From Hermodice carunculata (lineage: Eukaryota > Annelida > Polychaeta > Eunicida > Amphinomidae): a DNA stretch of 64,000 bases. Below the pieces are notes generated by a model. The model ran no database searches. It was not told the DNA's origin and saw only the letters and a list, made by a program, of their open reading frames with translations. The stretch spans positions 89,374,962-89,438,961 of the forward strand of contig OZ026622.1 of the NCBI GenBank assembly GCA_964020975.1. The letters run 5' to 3'. Shown here piece after piece: positions 1 through 12,050 of the stretch. Both the position numbers and the translations under genes were made by a program. How positions within the stretch are numbered: the first letter of the stretch is position 1; each line of letters opens with the position of its first letter.

Positions 1-106
1 GTTTGCACAACTGTTCATAAAACTAAATCTCTTCTGTATGAATCTCTTTTCTTTGTGTTAAACAGCTCCACACTGGAACAGTTAGCTAGCATGAAGCCTT
101 TACCCT

Positions 107-291
107 TTAACTCTTTCCATACCAGTCCCCTGATATTTCCGTATCTGTATATTTACCAAGATTGAAGACGACAATTACATATTTAAATTCTTCATGAAAA
201 GAGCTTTCATTCAAGTACCAACATGCCTATGGCCTTAAGTCAGTGTTCTGGCACTGATCAATGCCTGTGACCATAGTATGGAATGAGTTAA
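107..291 (-). mobile_element. TTAA-flanked MITE, scaffold S1 (short hairpin)
   Basis: The ends are TTAACTCTTTCCATACC and, as reverse complement of the right end, TTAACTCATTCCATAC. These are terminal inverted repeats bounded by TTAA, as in piggyBac-type elements. Its reverse complement aligns along its whole length with 26027-26278, apart from a much shorter central hairpin around CAGTGTTCTGGCACTG. It contains the block CATTCAAGTACCAACATGCC shared with other copies. It has no coding capacity. Confidence 0.85.
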
Positions 292-365
292 ACCATTCAA
301 AACTGGCTGCAGGTCAAATGTGGTATGGGCAAACAAGACGTATCAAGATAATATTTCCAGGTCAA

Positions 366-390
366 CAGCTTTACTTGGCAAGGAAAGCTG
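366..390. repeat. Short degenerate hairpin of the GTCAACAGCTTT type
   Basis: The arms CAGCTTTACTT and AAGGAAAGCTG around a GGC centre form a shrunken version of the hairpin found in larger copies at 19.8, 36.3, 37.5 and 51.0 kb. A G13 run follows at about 410-422. Confidence 0.6.
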
Positions 391-449
391 CTCAGTCTAA
401 ATTCAAGCTGGGGGGGGGGGGGCAAATAAACTACCAAGTTTCTCTTGTC

Positions 450-527
450 TTAACCCTATGGACCCTAAGTATTTTGCAACACTATATTTAGTGCTACTAT
501 ATCAGCTCTTAGGGTCCGAAGGTTTAA
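450..527. mobile_element. 78-bp TTAA-flanked mini MITE
   Basis: It starts TTAACCCTATGGACCCTAAG and ends with the inverted CTTAGGGTCCGAAGGTTTAA. The near-perfect terminal inverted repeats are about 18 bp, and TTAA lies on both sides. Little sequence lies between the arms, so the whole element can fold into one hairpin. Confidence 0.75.
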
Positions 528-570
528 GTCTCATCTGCTTCTTTGAAGTCATTAAGAGTAATAGGTCATC

Positions 571-628
571 AGTCAACAGCTGTTCTCAGCTGAGTTAACC
601 CAGAGTGCACTGAGGAAAGCTGTTGACT
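571..628. repeat. Hairpin of the GTCAACAGCTTT family, copy near 0.6 kb
   Basis: The outer arms AGTCAACAGCT and AGCTGTTGACT are perfect. The inner part (CTCAGCTGAG, GTGCACTGAGG) is imperfect. TTAA motifs lie inside and just after it (GGGTTAAACTCC). It belongs to the hairpin class embedded in the TTAA MITEs. Confidence 0.65.
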
Positions 629-650
629 CCATGCTCACAGGGTTAAACTC

Positions 651-1744
651 CTTATAATGAATACCCTGATGAAGAGTCCAGAGACCACAGCTTAAACACA
701 TCACGGGGGAGAAGGGCAGCATAGGCCTATATAACTTGGTTCTTTCTATCTGTAATTATGTCACAGTGAATGTGACAGGGACAGATCTAGGCCTTCAAAA
801 TTTTGGACCTAATTCAGGAAATAAAACATTAATCACTCCACGATTTTATCTAACTCTTACATAGTTCATGCTAAAATAAATTAACCTTTTGCAAATTTCT
901 TTAGCCAAATGAATGAAACGCTAGCATTTTGCTAATTGGCTCATGGCACCAGCAGTCCTTGGTGTAATTACAGTGGTGGCACTGCCAGATTCTTGGTGCT
1001 TGAACATCCCAAAATACTAGTACAGTATAAAAGTTTTAACTGGAATAGAAGTATCATGCTGTACATACATAGTTATATCTGTGGGCTGGCTGCCAAAACC
1101 CTGTGCATGCCACAGTGTGGACACTCTATGACAAAGTTATGCAAGAAGTTAATACCTGGAGACGTCACAGGTATTCATTAACACTTGTTGATGTATTGGT
1201 GTAATAGTAGAGGGTCCAGGAATTATGTCATTATGGCTTCTTATTCTGTTTTCCCACAGAAAAGACACAATTAGTAAATGTGTAAAGTGTCTCTCATTTC
1301 TGCGTGGACTCAGCAATGATGTACATGTGTGGTTTAATAACACACAGTTGAGAAAGACACACCCTTTGAATCTCTCCCCTTTTGCACAGAGGCCACAGTA
1401 CATATACCTTATAGACAGAATTTATCAAATTTATGGCATACAGCACGTAATTAATGTAATTTGAAATATGTTTAAATACCATGTTTGCCTTGAATATCAA
1501 GGACATTGTTTTCCGGAAAAAGAAGTGAGGTAGTAGAAACAATGTGGGTTGGTGGGTGGCTTTTTGTTTTTATTTGTATTTATTTTTCAGAATAAAATGG
1601 CAGAGGCGCATTTAAAAAACAGATGCAGTGGTGCCTGAGAAACGTGCAATTCATATTTTTTACCTAATCTTCAAAAGTCTGTACTGTTCATACGTTAAAC
1701 CCCAAACCCTGCTCTTCCAACTGAGTATTTCTACTTTTTGCATC
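651..1744. other. Intronic, no recognised feature
   Basis: A+T-rich sequence with short, uncorrelated open frames on both strands. I see no splice-flanked coding block, RNA gene or repeat. Confidence 0.5.
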
Positions 1745-1925
1745 ACCCGCTTCTCATCTGACAGAGCATTTTGTATTTTTTTACTTCATGCACAACCTCT
1801 TGTCATCTAACAGTATATTTTATATATCATACACTGACCCCTTCTTTTCTAGAAGAATATTTTATACTTGTTATATCACCCAATATTCATTGGACAGATT
1901 GTTTTATACTTTACTTTATATTTGA
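1745..1925 (+). repeat. Degenerate minisatellite, CTTCTCATCTGACAGAG units (left block)
   Basis: Imperfect units of roughly 40-55 bp read like cttctcatctgacagag followed by tatttTATACTT and cacc. The same unit recurs in a second block at 2.63-2.92 kb. Confidence 0.6.
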
Positions 1926-2629
1926 GCAGGGAATTCCAGAATCCCAAAGGGAAATCCCAAAAATGTTTTTACCCTCAAACCACCTGGTTGGTTCATTGTT
2001 AAACCAACCAAACAGACCACGCACTGTAACGAACTATTTTTAAGCTCCTCATTCAACCCGCGTGTCATGCCTCCACGTCGCAGAAGTGTTGTTTCCATTA
2101 TCGACAGTAGCACTGACAGTTTCCAGGATTATTAAGTGTTGATAATGGCCTGTTTGCATCGTATTTTAATGTTTTATTTTCATGAATTTGTTGCGCGATT
2201 CACAGGTCAGTGTTTATTGCTGATGAAAGTGTGCACATCGGGTGACAACTTTTAACCATTTTCATGGTTACTATAAACATGGACTTTTATCTGAGGTCCA
2301 TGGTTTGATGCATTGACATGTAATTATACTAGCAGTTAAGCATGCTGCACATGAATGTCAAAGAGGCAAGTCAATTTTTCAGCTTGTGGTTCAAAGTGGT
2401 GTTTTGAAGTGATGGGCATGGCAAAAGTCCAGGTAAATTCCCTTTCAAACATAGAATAACTAAAATCTTATATGTCTGATTGGGAGTTTCGCTGTTTTTC
2501 TCACTCGTGGTCCTTGTCGCTGTCGAAAAGAACCCATGAGCTTCGCTCACTTGTGATTTTCCACATCAACAACCACCACTTTTGAGAAAAAACACAGTAA
2601 CTCCCCCTCAGCCATATAAGATTCTCTAT

Positions 2630-2925
2630 TTAAACACCAGCCCTTCTCATCTGACACAGAATTTTATACACCACCCCTTCTTATCTGACACAGAATTTTA
2701 TACTTTATACACCACCCCTTATCATCTGACATCAAGTATTTTGTACCTTGTACAATGCACCCTTCTTAACTGGTAGAGTGTTACACTGTGTACCCTTTTC
2801 ATCTGACCAAGTGTTTAATACCTTTTATCCCATGCCCTTTTCATCTGACAGAGTGTTTTATGTACTTTATACACCACCCCCATCTCATCTGACAATGTAT
2901 TCTATACTTTAGACATCACACCCTG
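2630..2925 (+). repeat. Degenerate minisatellite, CTTCTCATCTGACAGAG units (right block)
   Basis: About seven units of roughly 40-45 bp built from CACCCCTTCTCATCTGAC plus an AGATTTTATACTTTATA-like part. The two blocks (this one and 1745-1925) are separated by about 700 bp of unrelated sequence and look like one decayed array. Confidence 0.7.
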
Positions 2926-5170
2926 TTCCTGTATTTCAAAGTGATAGATTTTATCTCAATTGTAATAATTTAAAAAAAAAAAATAAAATAAAGGTCCATG
3001 TGAACATGAAGAAGAAAGTGAACATGGTATAAGTTCTTAACATGTGACTAATAAGGAGAGAAAATAGTTACAAAAAAAAGGAAGACATCTTATGACTCAA
3101 AATGCAGAGAACATGTAGATGTTGACGTTTGTGTTGGAGTGCAGCAGAGAAGCATTTACATGGTGCTTGAAGCATACAATTACTAAAACCTAAATCCACG
3201 CTCCGATCAATGGCAGATGGGAATTCATGTGTCTGGCGAGACAGACAGCTAGCGCCCAGTGTCTTGGCCCCCGTAGGCTTATAACTAGCCAGGATTTATT
3301 GGACGCTCACAACATGAAAATCTCCTAAGCTACATCAGGTACACGTATGTATAGAAACCTTGGCCTGGGGTTAAGATCTGTAAAATGGGGATATCTGTGG
3401 GAACTCATTGTGGCATAACTCCATCAACATGCCTGCATAAATCTATATATTCTGCAACAATGTAATTAAAATCACCTTTTTGCCTTGGTGAAGTACCAGC
3501 TCCATATTATTGTAGCACAAGATTATTTGTCTAGGACAGATTTCAAGCGACCAATTGGAGACACATATGAGTGTCAACAAAAGAAAGTGGCAAATAGGCT
3601 GCAAGAATTAATCAGCTTTAAAAATTTTCAGCAGCAAAATTTGTAAATAGTATCAAATTACCAATGTATACAGTATTGCCATACACAAAATGATATCAAA
3701 AAATATCCAAAGAGTGCAAACAGCTTTAATATTGGCTAATTGGCTACCAAAATTGGCCTGAGAATTATATGCATGCTTGAAAAGTGTATGTGTTAAATAC
3801 TGTGTGTAAAAATATTTTTAGTGCCTGAATCTGTATATAACTGATACATACCATGATAAAAATATTATTTCTGTCAAGTACACACTAGGTTCTCAGGAAA
3901 GTTTCCGTATATGATGCTGTTAACAATTGTTCTTGCTTCATGTACCACAACTTTCCCTCACAATCTAGATGTATAAGGTGGTGCTCTTGTAGGGCTGACC
4001 CTAGTAACTCAATCTGTGTTGAAATCTGTTTAAAACACAATGTGGCACTCAAATTTGGATGAATGATGTAACTTGACAGTATTTTGCACAAATAGTAGTC
4101 AACATGTAGAGTATTTACGTGGTTTTTTTTGGGGGGGGGAGGAGGCAATCATAAAAAATGGTAGGTTTGATGAAAAGGACAAGTGCCGCTGGAAGATATG
4201 ATACGGTAATTAAAAGCTTGTCACGAAGATGATTCTAAAAATACCAAGATGTCATTCATTGTCAGTGGAAACATGCAGAAAAGCAAGTCCCTAGCATAAA
4301 AGTATCCATTGTGTGCATGACAGTTTAATTTGTGACTTGACAACAGCAATCAACAGCATTTAGATTTTGCAGTTGACATTCTGCTAGCACTGTGTACGAA
4401 GATTATGAGGTATCACCACAGAAGGGAACCAGTGGAATTCTTCTGTGTCTCTTGTAGACATAAAGAGGTGTACATATGTCATAGTCCACAGATTCCTTGA
4501 TGTTTAAAATGCTGTTGATCAGACTTTTCTCTGATAGCTATCCAAGAAAAGAATGGCACTATAAAGATGGTTTCTGATTCTGAACATGGAGTGTTTTAGC
4601 TAGCCTGATGCATCATGATGAGAAAATTGACTGCCGCATTCCTTTTGGGGTGTGCAGGATGGGGTTGGGGGGTGGGGGTAGAGTATAAGAGCTGAGGTAA
4701 TTTGGCAGAAAAGTCTCTTTTTACAAATAAAAAAGATTCGCTGTTGAGATTACTCTTCTGGAATTTTTGCTTTATTGAAGCATGTGATTAATTTTCATGG
4801 TAAAATAATTCTATAATGTTATAAATTTGTTTTATGCTCTGGTGGTTATTAAATTTAGGACATGAAAGAGCTCCTAAGACAATCTAGTTAAAGTTCCCAT
4901 TGGCACAGTACTGTCTCAATTGAAGCTTGTCTCAGTTTTTACAATAATACACCCCAGGATATACATGCATATTCCAAGGACCAAAAATTGTTTTATCATC
5001 TATTATATGAAGTCAGAAAATTTCTGTTGCTGTGTTTAAATTGCATTATAGTGTTAAAAAGTGGATTGTGAAATGTAATGCTTGCCAGACAAAATTAGCT
5101 TATATCATAATCATTATTTTAGGAATGATAAGTTGAGGCAGAGTTTCAAGTGGAAGTGTTTCTGTTTGAC
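2926..5170. other. Intronic, no recognised feature
   Basis: No gene, RNA or clear repeat was seen beyond short homopolymers (A-rich near 2970, G-rich near 4130 and 4670). Confidence 0.5.
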
Positions 5171-5174
5171 CAAA

Positions 5175-5695
5175 GCAAACATAGTATCTCTCTGTTCCTA
5201 TGTAGACAGTATGCAGCATATCCTGGATAATAGATCTGTAAACATGGTATCTCTCTGTTCCTCTGCAGACAGTATGCAGCATATCCAGGGGAATAGATCT
5301 GTAAACATGGTATCTCTCTGTTCCTCTGTAGACAGTATGCAGCATATCCTTGGGAATAGATCTGTAAACATGGTGTCTCTCTGTTCCTCTGTAGACAGTA
5401 TGCAGCATATCCTGGGGAATAGATCTGTAAACATGGTATCTCTCTGTTACTCTGTAGACAGCATGCAACATATCCTGGGGAATAGATAGATCTGTAAACA
5501 TGGTATCTCTCTGTTCCTCTGTAGACAATATGCAGCATATCCTTGGGAATAGATCTGTAAACATGGTGTCTCTCTGTTCCTCTGTAGACAGTATGCAGCA
5601 TATCCTTGGGAATAGATCTGTAAACATGGTGTCTCTCTGTTACTCTGTAGACAGCATGCATCATATCCTGAGGAATAGATCTATCTCACCCTTAA
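5175..5695 (+). repeat. 63-bp minisatellite, about 8 copies
   Basis: The unit contains ATGGTATCTCTCTGTTCC, TGTAGACAGTATGCAGCATA and AATAGATCTGTAAAC. Starts of AACATGG at 5241, 5304, 5367 and 5430 give an exact 63-bp period. The period is divisible by three and the copies are well conserved, so several frames stay open on both strands. These are not genes. One unit has an extra AGAT (near 5486). Confidence 0.92.
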
Positions 5696-6296
5696 AGCTA
5701 ATAGATTATTTTTTCTGTGAGAGTGACAACTTTCTCTGAGCTAAATATTTTGAGCAGGATATATGAGGGCAGCATGGAGAAATGTACCAGAAAGTTTACT
5801 GAACTTTCACTACCTTTAACTACCTTTAAATGAGTCAGCTGGGCACAGGACTACCGTGCTCTTCTTGCTTGCGGGACACCTGTCATAGCTCACAAGGCCC
5901 TGCACAATGTTTGCAGTGCATCACCCATAATAACTAATTAACATCCATAAGATGGCCCGACCATCACTTTTCCCAGGACTTCTTCCCAGGTCTCAACAAC
6001 ATGCCATTTGTGAAGGCATGAATGCCGGCCTTTTACCGAGCATGATAAAAGCAGAAAATCAGGCTGTTTTGATGCTGTTAAAGTGTAAAAAGTTTGATGT
6101 ATCCGTAGAATTAGGACTCCAATAGCTCTCAAGCTTTCTGTTTCGATTGCAAGATATATAGAAGGATATTCACTGTACATTTGCCAGGTTTGGTACTGAT
6201 TGTGATAAAGGTAATACCTTGTGACTCCATTTGCACATCGCAAGCATTGTTTTTGCCAAACTTGTCCGTTTTGCCTTCAATAAATCCAATGGTTAA

Positions 6297-7345
6297 TTAG
6301 TCCCCCGCCCACTTGGTGGGGGACTATAGGTTTGCACCTCGTCCGTCCGTCTGTCCGTCCGTCCTTCCTTCCGTCCGTCTGTCCGTCCCAAGCTTCTCCG
6401 GGCCATACTTCCAACACCATAACACCCACAGCTACCAAATTTAATGTGTTTGTACTTCCTAGGATAGAGGTGTATGGTGTGCCAAAAGTAGGTCACTAGG
6501 TCAAATATCTGGGTCACAGAATACATATGTATGAAAAATCTTGTCCGGGCCATAACTTTTTTGTCCTTTTACTTAGAGTCATGAAATGTTACACAAATGT
6601 GAAGCTTAGTCTAAGAAAGTGTCATAAAGCAAAAGTAGGTCACTAGGTCAAATATTTGGGTCACCGATCGATATGTAAATATACAGAAACAAATTTTGTC
6701 CGGCACATATCTTCCCTATATTAATGCTACCTCTTCAATTTTTTTATGGTGGGTAGACCTTAGGTAGTAGCTGTGCATAGGCATTGTTTTGTGTGGCTAA
6801 TTACTTGCATTAATTAATTATGTAACAAAGTTCGTTAAGCAAGACAAATTTTGTCCGGGCCATATCTTCTAAACTATTAATGCTAGCCCTTTGAATTTTT
6901 TATGGTGGATAGACCATAGGTAGTAGGTGTGCATAGGCATTGTTTTGTGTGGCTAATTACTTGCATTAATTAATTAACAAAGTTTGTTAAGCAAGACAAA
7001 TTTTGTCCGGGCCATATCTTCTAAACTATTAATGCTAGTCCTTTGAATTTTTTATGGTGTGTAGACCTTAGGTAGTAGGTGTGCATACGCATTGTTTTCT
7101 GTGGCTAATTACTTCCATTAATTAATGAATTAACAAAGTTCATTAAGCAAGCTCAAGATACAATACAAATTTTGTCCGGGCCATATCTTCTAAATTATTG
7201 ATGCCAGCCCTTTGATTTTTTTTATGGTGGGTAGACCTTAGAGGGGATATGGTAATGGGCACCGTCCGTGTGTCCGTCTGTCCGTCCATCTGTCCATGAT
7301 TACTGTGGGCGGGGGATATGGCTAGCGTCAGCGGCTACTTGTTGT
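6297..7345. mobile_element. Hairpin-headed interspersed repeat with internal about 152-bp tandem copies
   Basis: It opens with the hairpin AGTCCCCCGCCC / GGTGGGGGACT, followed by CACCTCGTCCGTCCGTCTGT tracts. It closes with a second GTCCGTCTGTCCGTCC tract and GGGCGGGGGATATGG. Inside, the block beginning ACAAATTTTGTCCGG recurs at 6689, 6844, 6996 and 7165 (spacings 155, 152 and 169). It has no coding capacity. Its class is unknown; a non-autonomous Helitron-like element is one possibility. Confidence 0.6.
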
Positions 7346-7733
7346 AAATAACTTGTAAAATAAGCAAGATAATAAGATTTGACAGCATTACTTGACTTCG
7401 AAACTTTCCCAGCCTGTTGCATCATGGTATATCTGTTGCGTATCTACTTTCACTGCAGTTATTCTCGTTTAATTGCGATTGGTCGACGATCACACATAAG
7501 CGCATCTGGTGTTTATAAATGCACAAGTATGACACAGTTACATTTTCTACATGTACCCCAATTTGTTCCTTTTAAATGGAATATTTGAGCAATGTTTTAA
7601 ATGCACTTCTTACGCTTGCACTTTGAACTCGCTTCAAGTGCAACTAGAGCGCATCTGAAGTGTACTTCGAGTGAATTAATCGTGAGATGATGCACTTGGG
7701 AGGGAAGCTAGTTCTAATCACCACTGCATGAGT

Positions 7734-7947
7734 GACAGATATAAATGTCCCTGCCACACTTGCCTTGCCATTAGTGTCTTTACTGAGGATGGTGTGTAGT
7801 CTTGAAAAGTTCAATGTGAGGGACAGATATAAATGTCCCTGCCACACTTGCCTCGCCATTAGTGTCTGTACTGAGGATGGTGTGTAGTCTTGAAAAGTTC
7901 AATGTGAGGGACAGATATAAATGTCCCTGTCACACTTGCCTCGCCAT
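7734..7947 (+). repeat. 88-bp tandem repeat, about 2.4 copies
   Basis: GACAGATATAAATGTCCCTG starts at 7734, 7822 and 7910, giving an exact 88-bp period with only a few differences between copies, so it is recent. Confidence 0.9.
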
Positions 7948-7959
7948 AACTGTCATTAT

Positions 7960-9548
7960 GCCAGGATGGAACAGGTAAAACCTACTAGGGAGTGCTCGCT
8001 GGCTGCATGTCTACCAAGAATTTGATTGTGATCGATGCCATCGATTTTGTTTCTCGTGTTCTCCCACCTGAGAATATCGATCTATGTAACCTCCAAGTAC
8101 ATCATTCATTGATTCCTATTGGAGGAATCACGATAGTCGTTATCCAGATGTGTTAAGGAATTAAATTGTAAATTGTAACCTTGGCTAAGCTGCCTAATTG
8201 CTCAAGGTTTGTGTGCCAGTATTTTGGTATTGCCTCACTGGGTATGTAAAGGTTTCTATGAGCACTGTGGGAAAGATTTCTGAGACACAGGCCACAGAAA
8301 TAGAGCCAAATTCACTTTAGCGCAAGATCATGATTTTCACCATGATTGGGTGTGCGTCTGTCTTTGCTGGTTAATCAGATGGTTGCCAATATTGATTATA
8401 TCACAAGGATCATAACACCCTTTAGTCCTAGTACACTTTGAAAATGTCAACTGCATCAACCTGCGGCAGACATGTGGACGCTGCGTCAATATGCTGTCTG
8501 AGCCATAGTTATACCGTATTTAACACATACCCCGAAATGGGTTACCGTTAACCCTTCCCATAATGCACCACCAGTCATCAATATCCGAACACTGAGCCCT
8601 TGGTCCTGAAGTGATACAACACAATTTGCAAATTTCTCATGAGGAAACTCAATTCTGTGAGACGGTATTGATATAATTTAAGTGCAGGGATGTCTTTCTC
8701 GCAGAAGATAAGGTTGGCTGTATGAGAATTAGGGTTGAATTTGAGAGTACATCCTCAGTAACTGCTGCCACTTGAGTATCAAATGGGGCAACTGCATGTT
8801 TTAAGGGTTGGCTAATATGATTTCAAAAAAAAAAAAGTCTTGAATGGAGTACATGTACTGCTGTGATATATACGCATAAGTGAGGGCATAATACTATAAG
8901 TGTACCTGAGGGATCAGCTTATTGAGTGTCATCTGTACATAAATCACTCACTTTGGTGCCAAGGGGGTGATATGGCAGCCAGCAAATATGTAGGATACTC
9001 GGCAAGCTGGTAAAAGTGTACTTGTTTACTGAACTCCTGTGTGACAAAACTTCATGCTTGTATGGGTAACGATTAATATTTCATATATTGCATCATTTAT
9101 TTGGCAGGGACTGTGAAAAAAAAGAAATGCATATATCTCAGTGTGCACAGTATAGGCTTTTTGATGTTCCACCAAATTTGAAATTTTGGCACAAATTTAA
9201 ATGTAGATATATGTAGCAGAAATAGTAAAGCTGTTTTTGTGAAAAGTAAAGTACAGAACAAAACACAAGCATTGGGTCTCAAAGTGTTATTTGGGGAACC
9301 AGATACAACATAGAATTGATAAACTTTCCCTGTAGTGGGGTGGTGGTGGTGGTGTTACGTCTTCCCTGAATAATCTTCTACCTTGGTTGCGGTGTTTCTG
9401 TCTTCCCTTTTGAAACGTGCTTGGTTGAATTCTGTGCTAATGCAGTACAACAGGCTTTCTTAATTGTCAGTTCTAAGTGTGTTCCTATTTTTTTCCAGTG
9501 GTTATCACATAAGATGTCTGAAGGGTGAATCTGTTTTGTATCTTACAG
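7960..9548. other. Intron preceding the ERC exon, no recognised feature
   Basis: I see no repeat or other exon. The last 40 bp carry the T-rich acceptor context of the exon at 9549. Confidence 0.5.
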
Positions 9549-9944
9549 AGACACAACTTGATGCTCCAACAGCATGGGAACTACAATGATGCTTCAGTCT
9601 TCCAGGATGGGAAGTTATCTAGTCACACATTCACTGCACAAGAGTTGGAAACATTAAAGAAAGAACGAGAAAAACAATGCAAAGAACTTGTAATCCTCAG
9701 AAAAACAGTGGAAGAGATGGAGCTTAGAATCGACACACAAAAGCAGACGCTAAGCGCTCGTGATGAGAGCATTAAGAAGCTATTAGAAATGTTACAAAGT
9801 AAAGGTTTAGCAGTAAAACAGTTGGAAGAGGGCCGTTTAGAAAGTGAGCGACTGCACGCCAAAGTGCTGGAAGAAGAACGGAGAGTGAAACAATTAGAAG
9901 GGATTCTGGAGCAGCGTGACAGGGAAATAGGCATGTTGAAAGAG
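9549..9944 (+). CDS. ERC: ERC/ELKS/CAST family internal exon (coiled coil)
   Basis: ERC proteins are coiled-coil scaffolds that bind RIM, liprin-alpha and Rab6. They organise presynaptic active zones and cortical microtubule/secretion platforms. The exon encodes 132 residues in phase 0-0. The segment LRKTVEEMELRIDTQKQTLS followed by ARDESIKKLLEMLQSKGL is near-identical to the vertebrate ERC1/ERC2 segment as I remember it. The remainder (EEERRVKQLEGILEQRDREI) is a heptad-rich coiled coil matching the vertebrate stretch before MLREE. The acceptor is a CAG at 9546-9548 after a T-rich tract, and the exon ends at GAG|GTAAGT. A second AG at 9549-9550 would shift the frame, so 9549 is preferred. Its donor is tandemly duplicated (separate entry). 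The next exon lies 49.4 kb downstream. Invertebrates usually have one ERC gene, so ERC1 versus ERC2 cannot be assigned. Confidence 0.95.
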
Positions 9945-10070
9945 GTAAGTGATTCTTCAGGAAATAGGCATGTTGAAAGAGGTAAGTTATTCTTCAGGAA
10001 ATAGGCATGTTGAAAGAGGTAAGTGATTCTTCAGGAAATAGGCATGTTGAAAGACATAAGTGATTCTTCT
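9923..10070 (+). repeat. Four-copy 37-bp tandem array carrying the exon end and splice donor
   Basis: The unit spans the last 22 nt of the ERC exon plus GTAAGTGATTCTTCA. Copies start at 9923, 9960, 9997 and 10034. The first three keep GAG|GTAAGT (donors at 9945, 9982 and 10019). In the fourth the donor reads GACATAAG and is lost. Because 37 is not a multiple of three, donors 2 and 3 would add 37 or 74 nt and shift the frame into the next exon. The first donor is therefore the productive one. Confidence 0.93.
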
Positions 10071-11589
10071 GTCCTATGATTATCAGGGATTATCCTGACA
10101 CCAAAGGAAATGTAATCCACTGTGAAGACTAGGCTTTGATGGCTGATATAAAACTAAGTGGGACTGATGGCTGATAAGATGTAGCTGTGGGACTTTGAGC
10201 AGATCCTGACAAAATCCAAATCTTTTGTGATCAATTAGGAACCTTGAACTCTGGAGAATTTCACATGTGTGTGTTTGTTTACAATTCAGCTACAATTGTT
10301 ACGAAAAATTTCCCTGGGTAAATCTCGGCTCATTTTGCTGTAAAAGCTGTTCTCTGGTAGTTCAGGCAGCACATAACTGTTCAGAGACATTTCTCTGTCG
10401 TTGTTTAATGGCATAGATATTCCACCCTTAGTGTAGTAATTGATTATACCCTGAGGGCCTCTGTGCATGTTATCAGTAGAATAATGTGTTCGAATATCCT
10501 CTTATGTGGGGAAAGACCAAATCATAATCATTTCAAGCTTTGCATACTGAAAGCAAACAAATCCAAATTTTCTATAATACAGTGCTGTATATACATTTTT
10601 CCTGTGATATCAAATATGTGTGACCATTATTATTTTAATATATCCAAGGATGACAGCGTAAATTGCACAAATTACATAATGCTATTAGATTACATTTTAT
10701 GAGGCTATTTCCAATCAATCTCAATTGCAAATTAAAGATTGGTTGTAGATTGAAGCCAAAAGCTCATGAGGGGGATAGTTGGCCCCCTGGTGGCAAATAT
10801 TAGAACTGCAGAATTTAAGATGGTGAATGGTCTTTCAGCATGAGACTGTACCAAATGAAAAAGGAAGGAAGAAATGAAACTTTAAATGCCGAAAATCTGT
10901 GGTATCTTGAGTGAGCCATGCCTGTTATACCTTATGTACAAGTCCTACTTGCTGGTAAGTTTAGTAGTGTCCATTTATATTTCAAGGGCATGCAAGTCAT
11001 ACCTAGAATTATCTAATCCCATTCTTGGCTAAGAATACCATCCTGATTCAATGCTGCCTCTTGCAACAGTTCAATGTCTAAATGCTTAGGCACCAAGACC
11101 TGTCCAGTGTTCAGTTTTCACATTGATACCTAAATAAGGAGGGACAGCTTTGTAGGTGTGTGGCTACATTGATGCAGGCATCTTGCTGTCGCAGTCCCAC
11201 ATTTAACCCCTTACATCCCTGTACACATGGAGATTTAGTTTTCAGATTTTCAAGTACGCTAATGTAGTTTTCTGGCCAGTTTTAAAAAGCATCATTAAAA
11301 AACAAATGCCTTGGACATTTCAGCCTGCACATATATAAGATTTGTGAAAGTAGGGGGGTAATGATGTTGCATAAATGATGCTGAAGTGTGGTGTTGCCAT
11401 TACAGTAAACCATATGTCATTTTGCGGTAAAAATGTGCTGGTTTCATATATGCCAGTGGCTTTTGTGGTGAAGAATTTGTAATCTGCAAGAGCTGTCGCC
11501 ATAGAGTCTCACTGTGAACGCCAATCCACACAGATCACCAGTCCCGTTTTACCATCACCTTTTCACAGTTCCATTAATTGCATGTCATA
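10071..11589. other. Intronic, nothing firm; possible MITE end near 11.2 kb
   Basis: TTTAACCCCTTACATCCCTG near 11205 resembles the left end of the TTAA MITEs, but no matching right end was found. Otherwise nothing was recognised. Confidence 0.4.
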
Positions 11590-11597
11590 CAGTGGTC

Positions 11598-12050
11598 CAC
11601 CTCATACGGCCCCTCTGGAGAGAGACCACCCACTAAAAAGGCCACCTCTTACGGCCCCTCTGGAGAGAGACCACCCACTAAAAAGGCCACCTCTTACGGC
11701 CCCTCTGGAGAGAGACCACCCACTAAAAAGGCCACCTCTTATGGCCCCTCTGGAGAGAGACCACCCACTAAAAAGGCCACCTCTTACGGCCCCTCTGCAG
11801 AGAGACCGCCCACTAAAAAGGCCACTTCTTACGGCCCTTCGGGAGAGACCACCCACTAAAAAGGCCACCTCTTACGGCCCCTCTGGAGAGAGACCACCCA
11901 CTAAAAAGGCCACCTCTTACGGTTCCTCTGGAGAGAGACCACCCACTAAAAAGGCCACCTCTTACGGCCCCTCTGGAGAGAGACCACCCACTAAAAAGGC
12001 CACCTCTTACGGCCCCTCTGGAGAGAGACCATCCACTAAAAAGGCCACAT
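11598..12050 (+). repeat. 45-bp minisatellite, 10 copies
   Basis: The unit contains CCACCTCTTACGGCCCCTCT, GGAGAGAGACC and ACCCACTAAAAAGG. The period is 45 bp, with one copy (near 11835-11850) 2 bp shorter. One frame would read a 15-residue repeat ATSYGPSGERPPTKK. That follows from the period, and the 2-bp change breaks it, so I do not call a gene. The array starts immediately after ACAGTGGTCC, which resembles the CAGTGG terminal repeat of local MITEs. Confidence 0.93.

Noticed and set aside
661-700. CTGATGAAGAGTCC as a plus-strand hammerhead core
   Set aside because: No GAAA box or closing stem III/stem I partner follows at a suitable distance.
5100-5664. Tandem-repeat proteins of 135-175 residues on both strands
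   Set aside because: The 63-bp period is divisible by three. No independent support.
9945-10004. Extension of the ERC exon past 9944 (reading VSDSSGNRHVERGKLFF)
   Set aside because: This is simply the translated 37-bp donor repeat. The consensus GTAAGT at 9945 and the match to the ERC family end the exon there.
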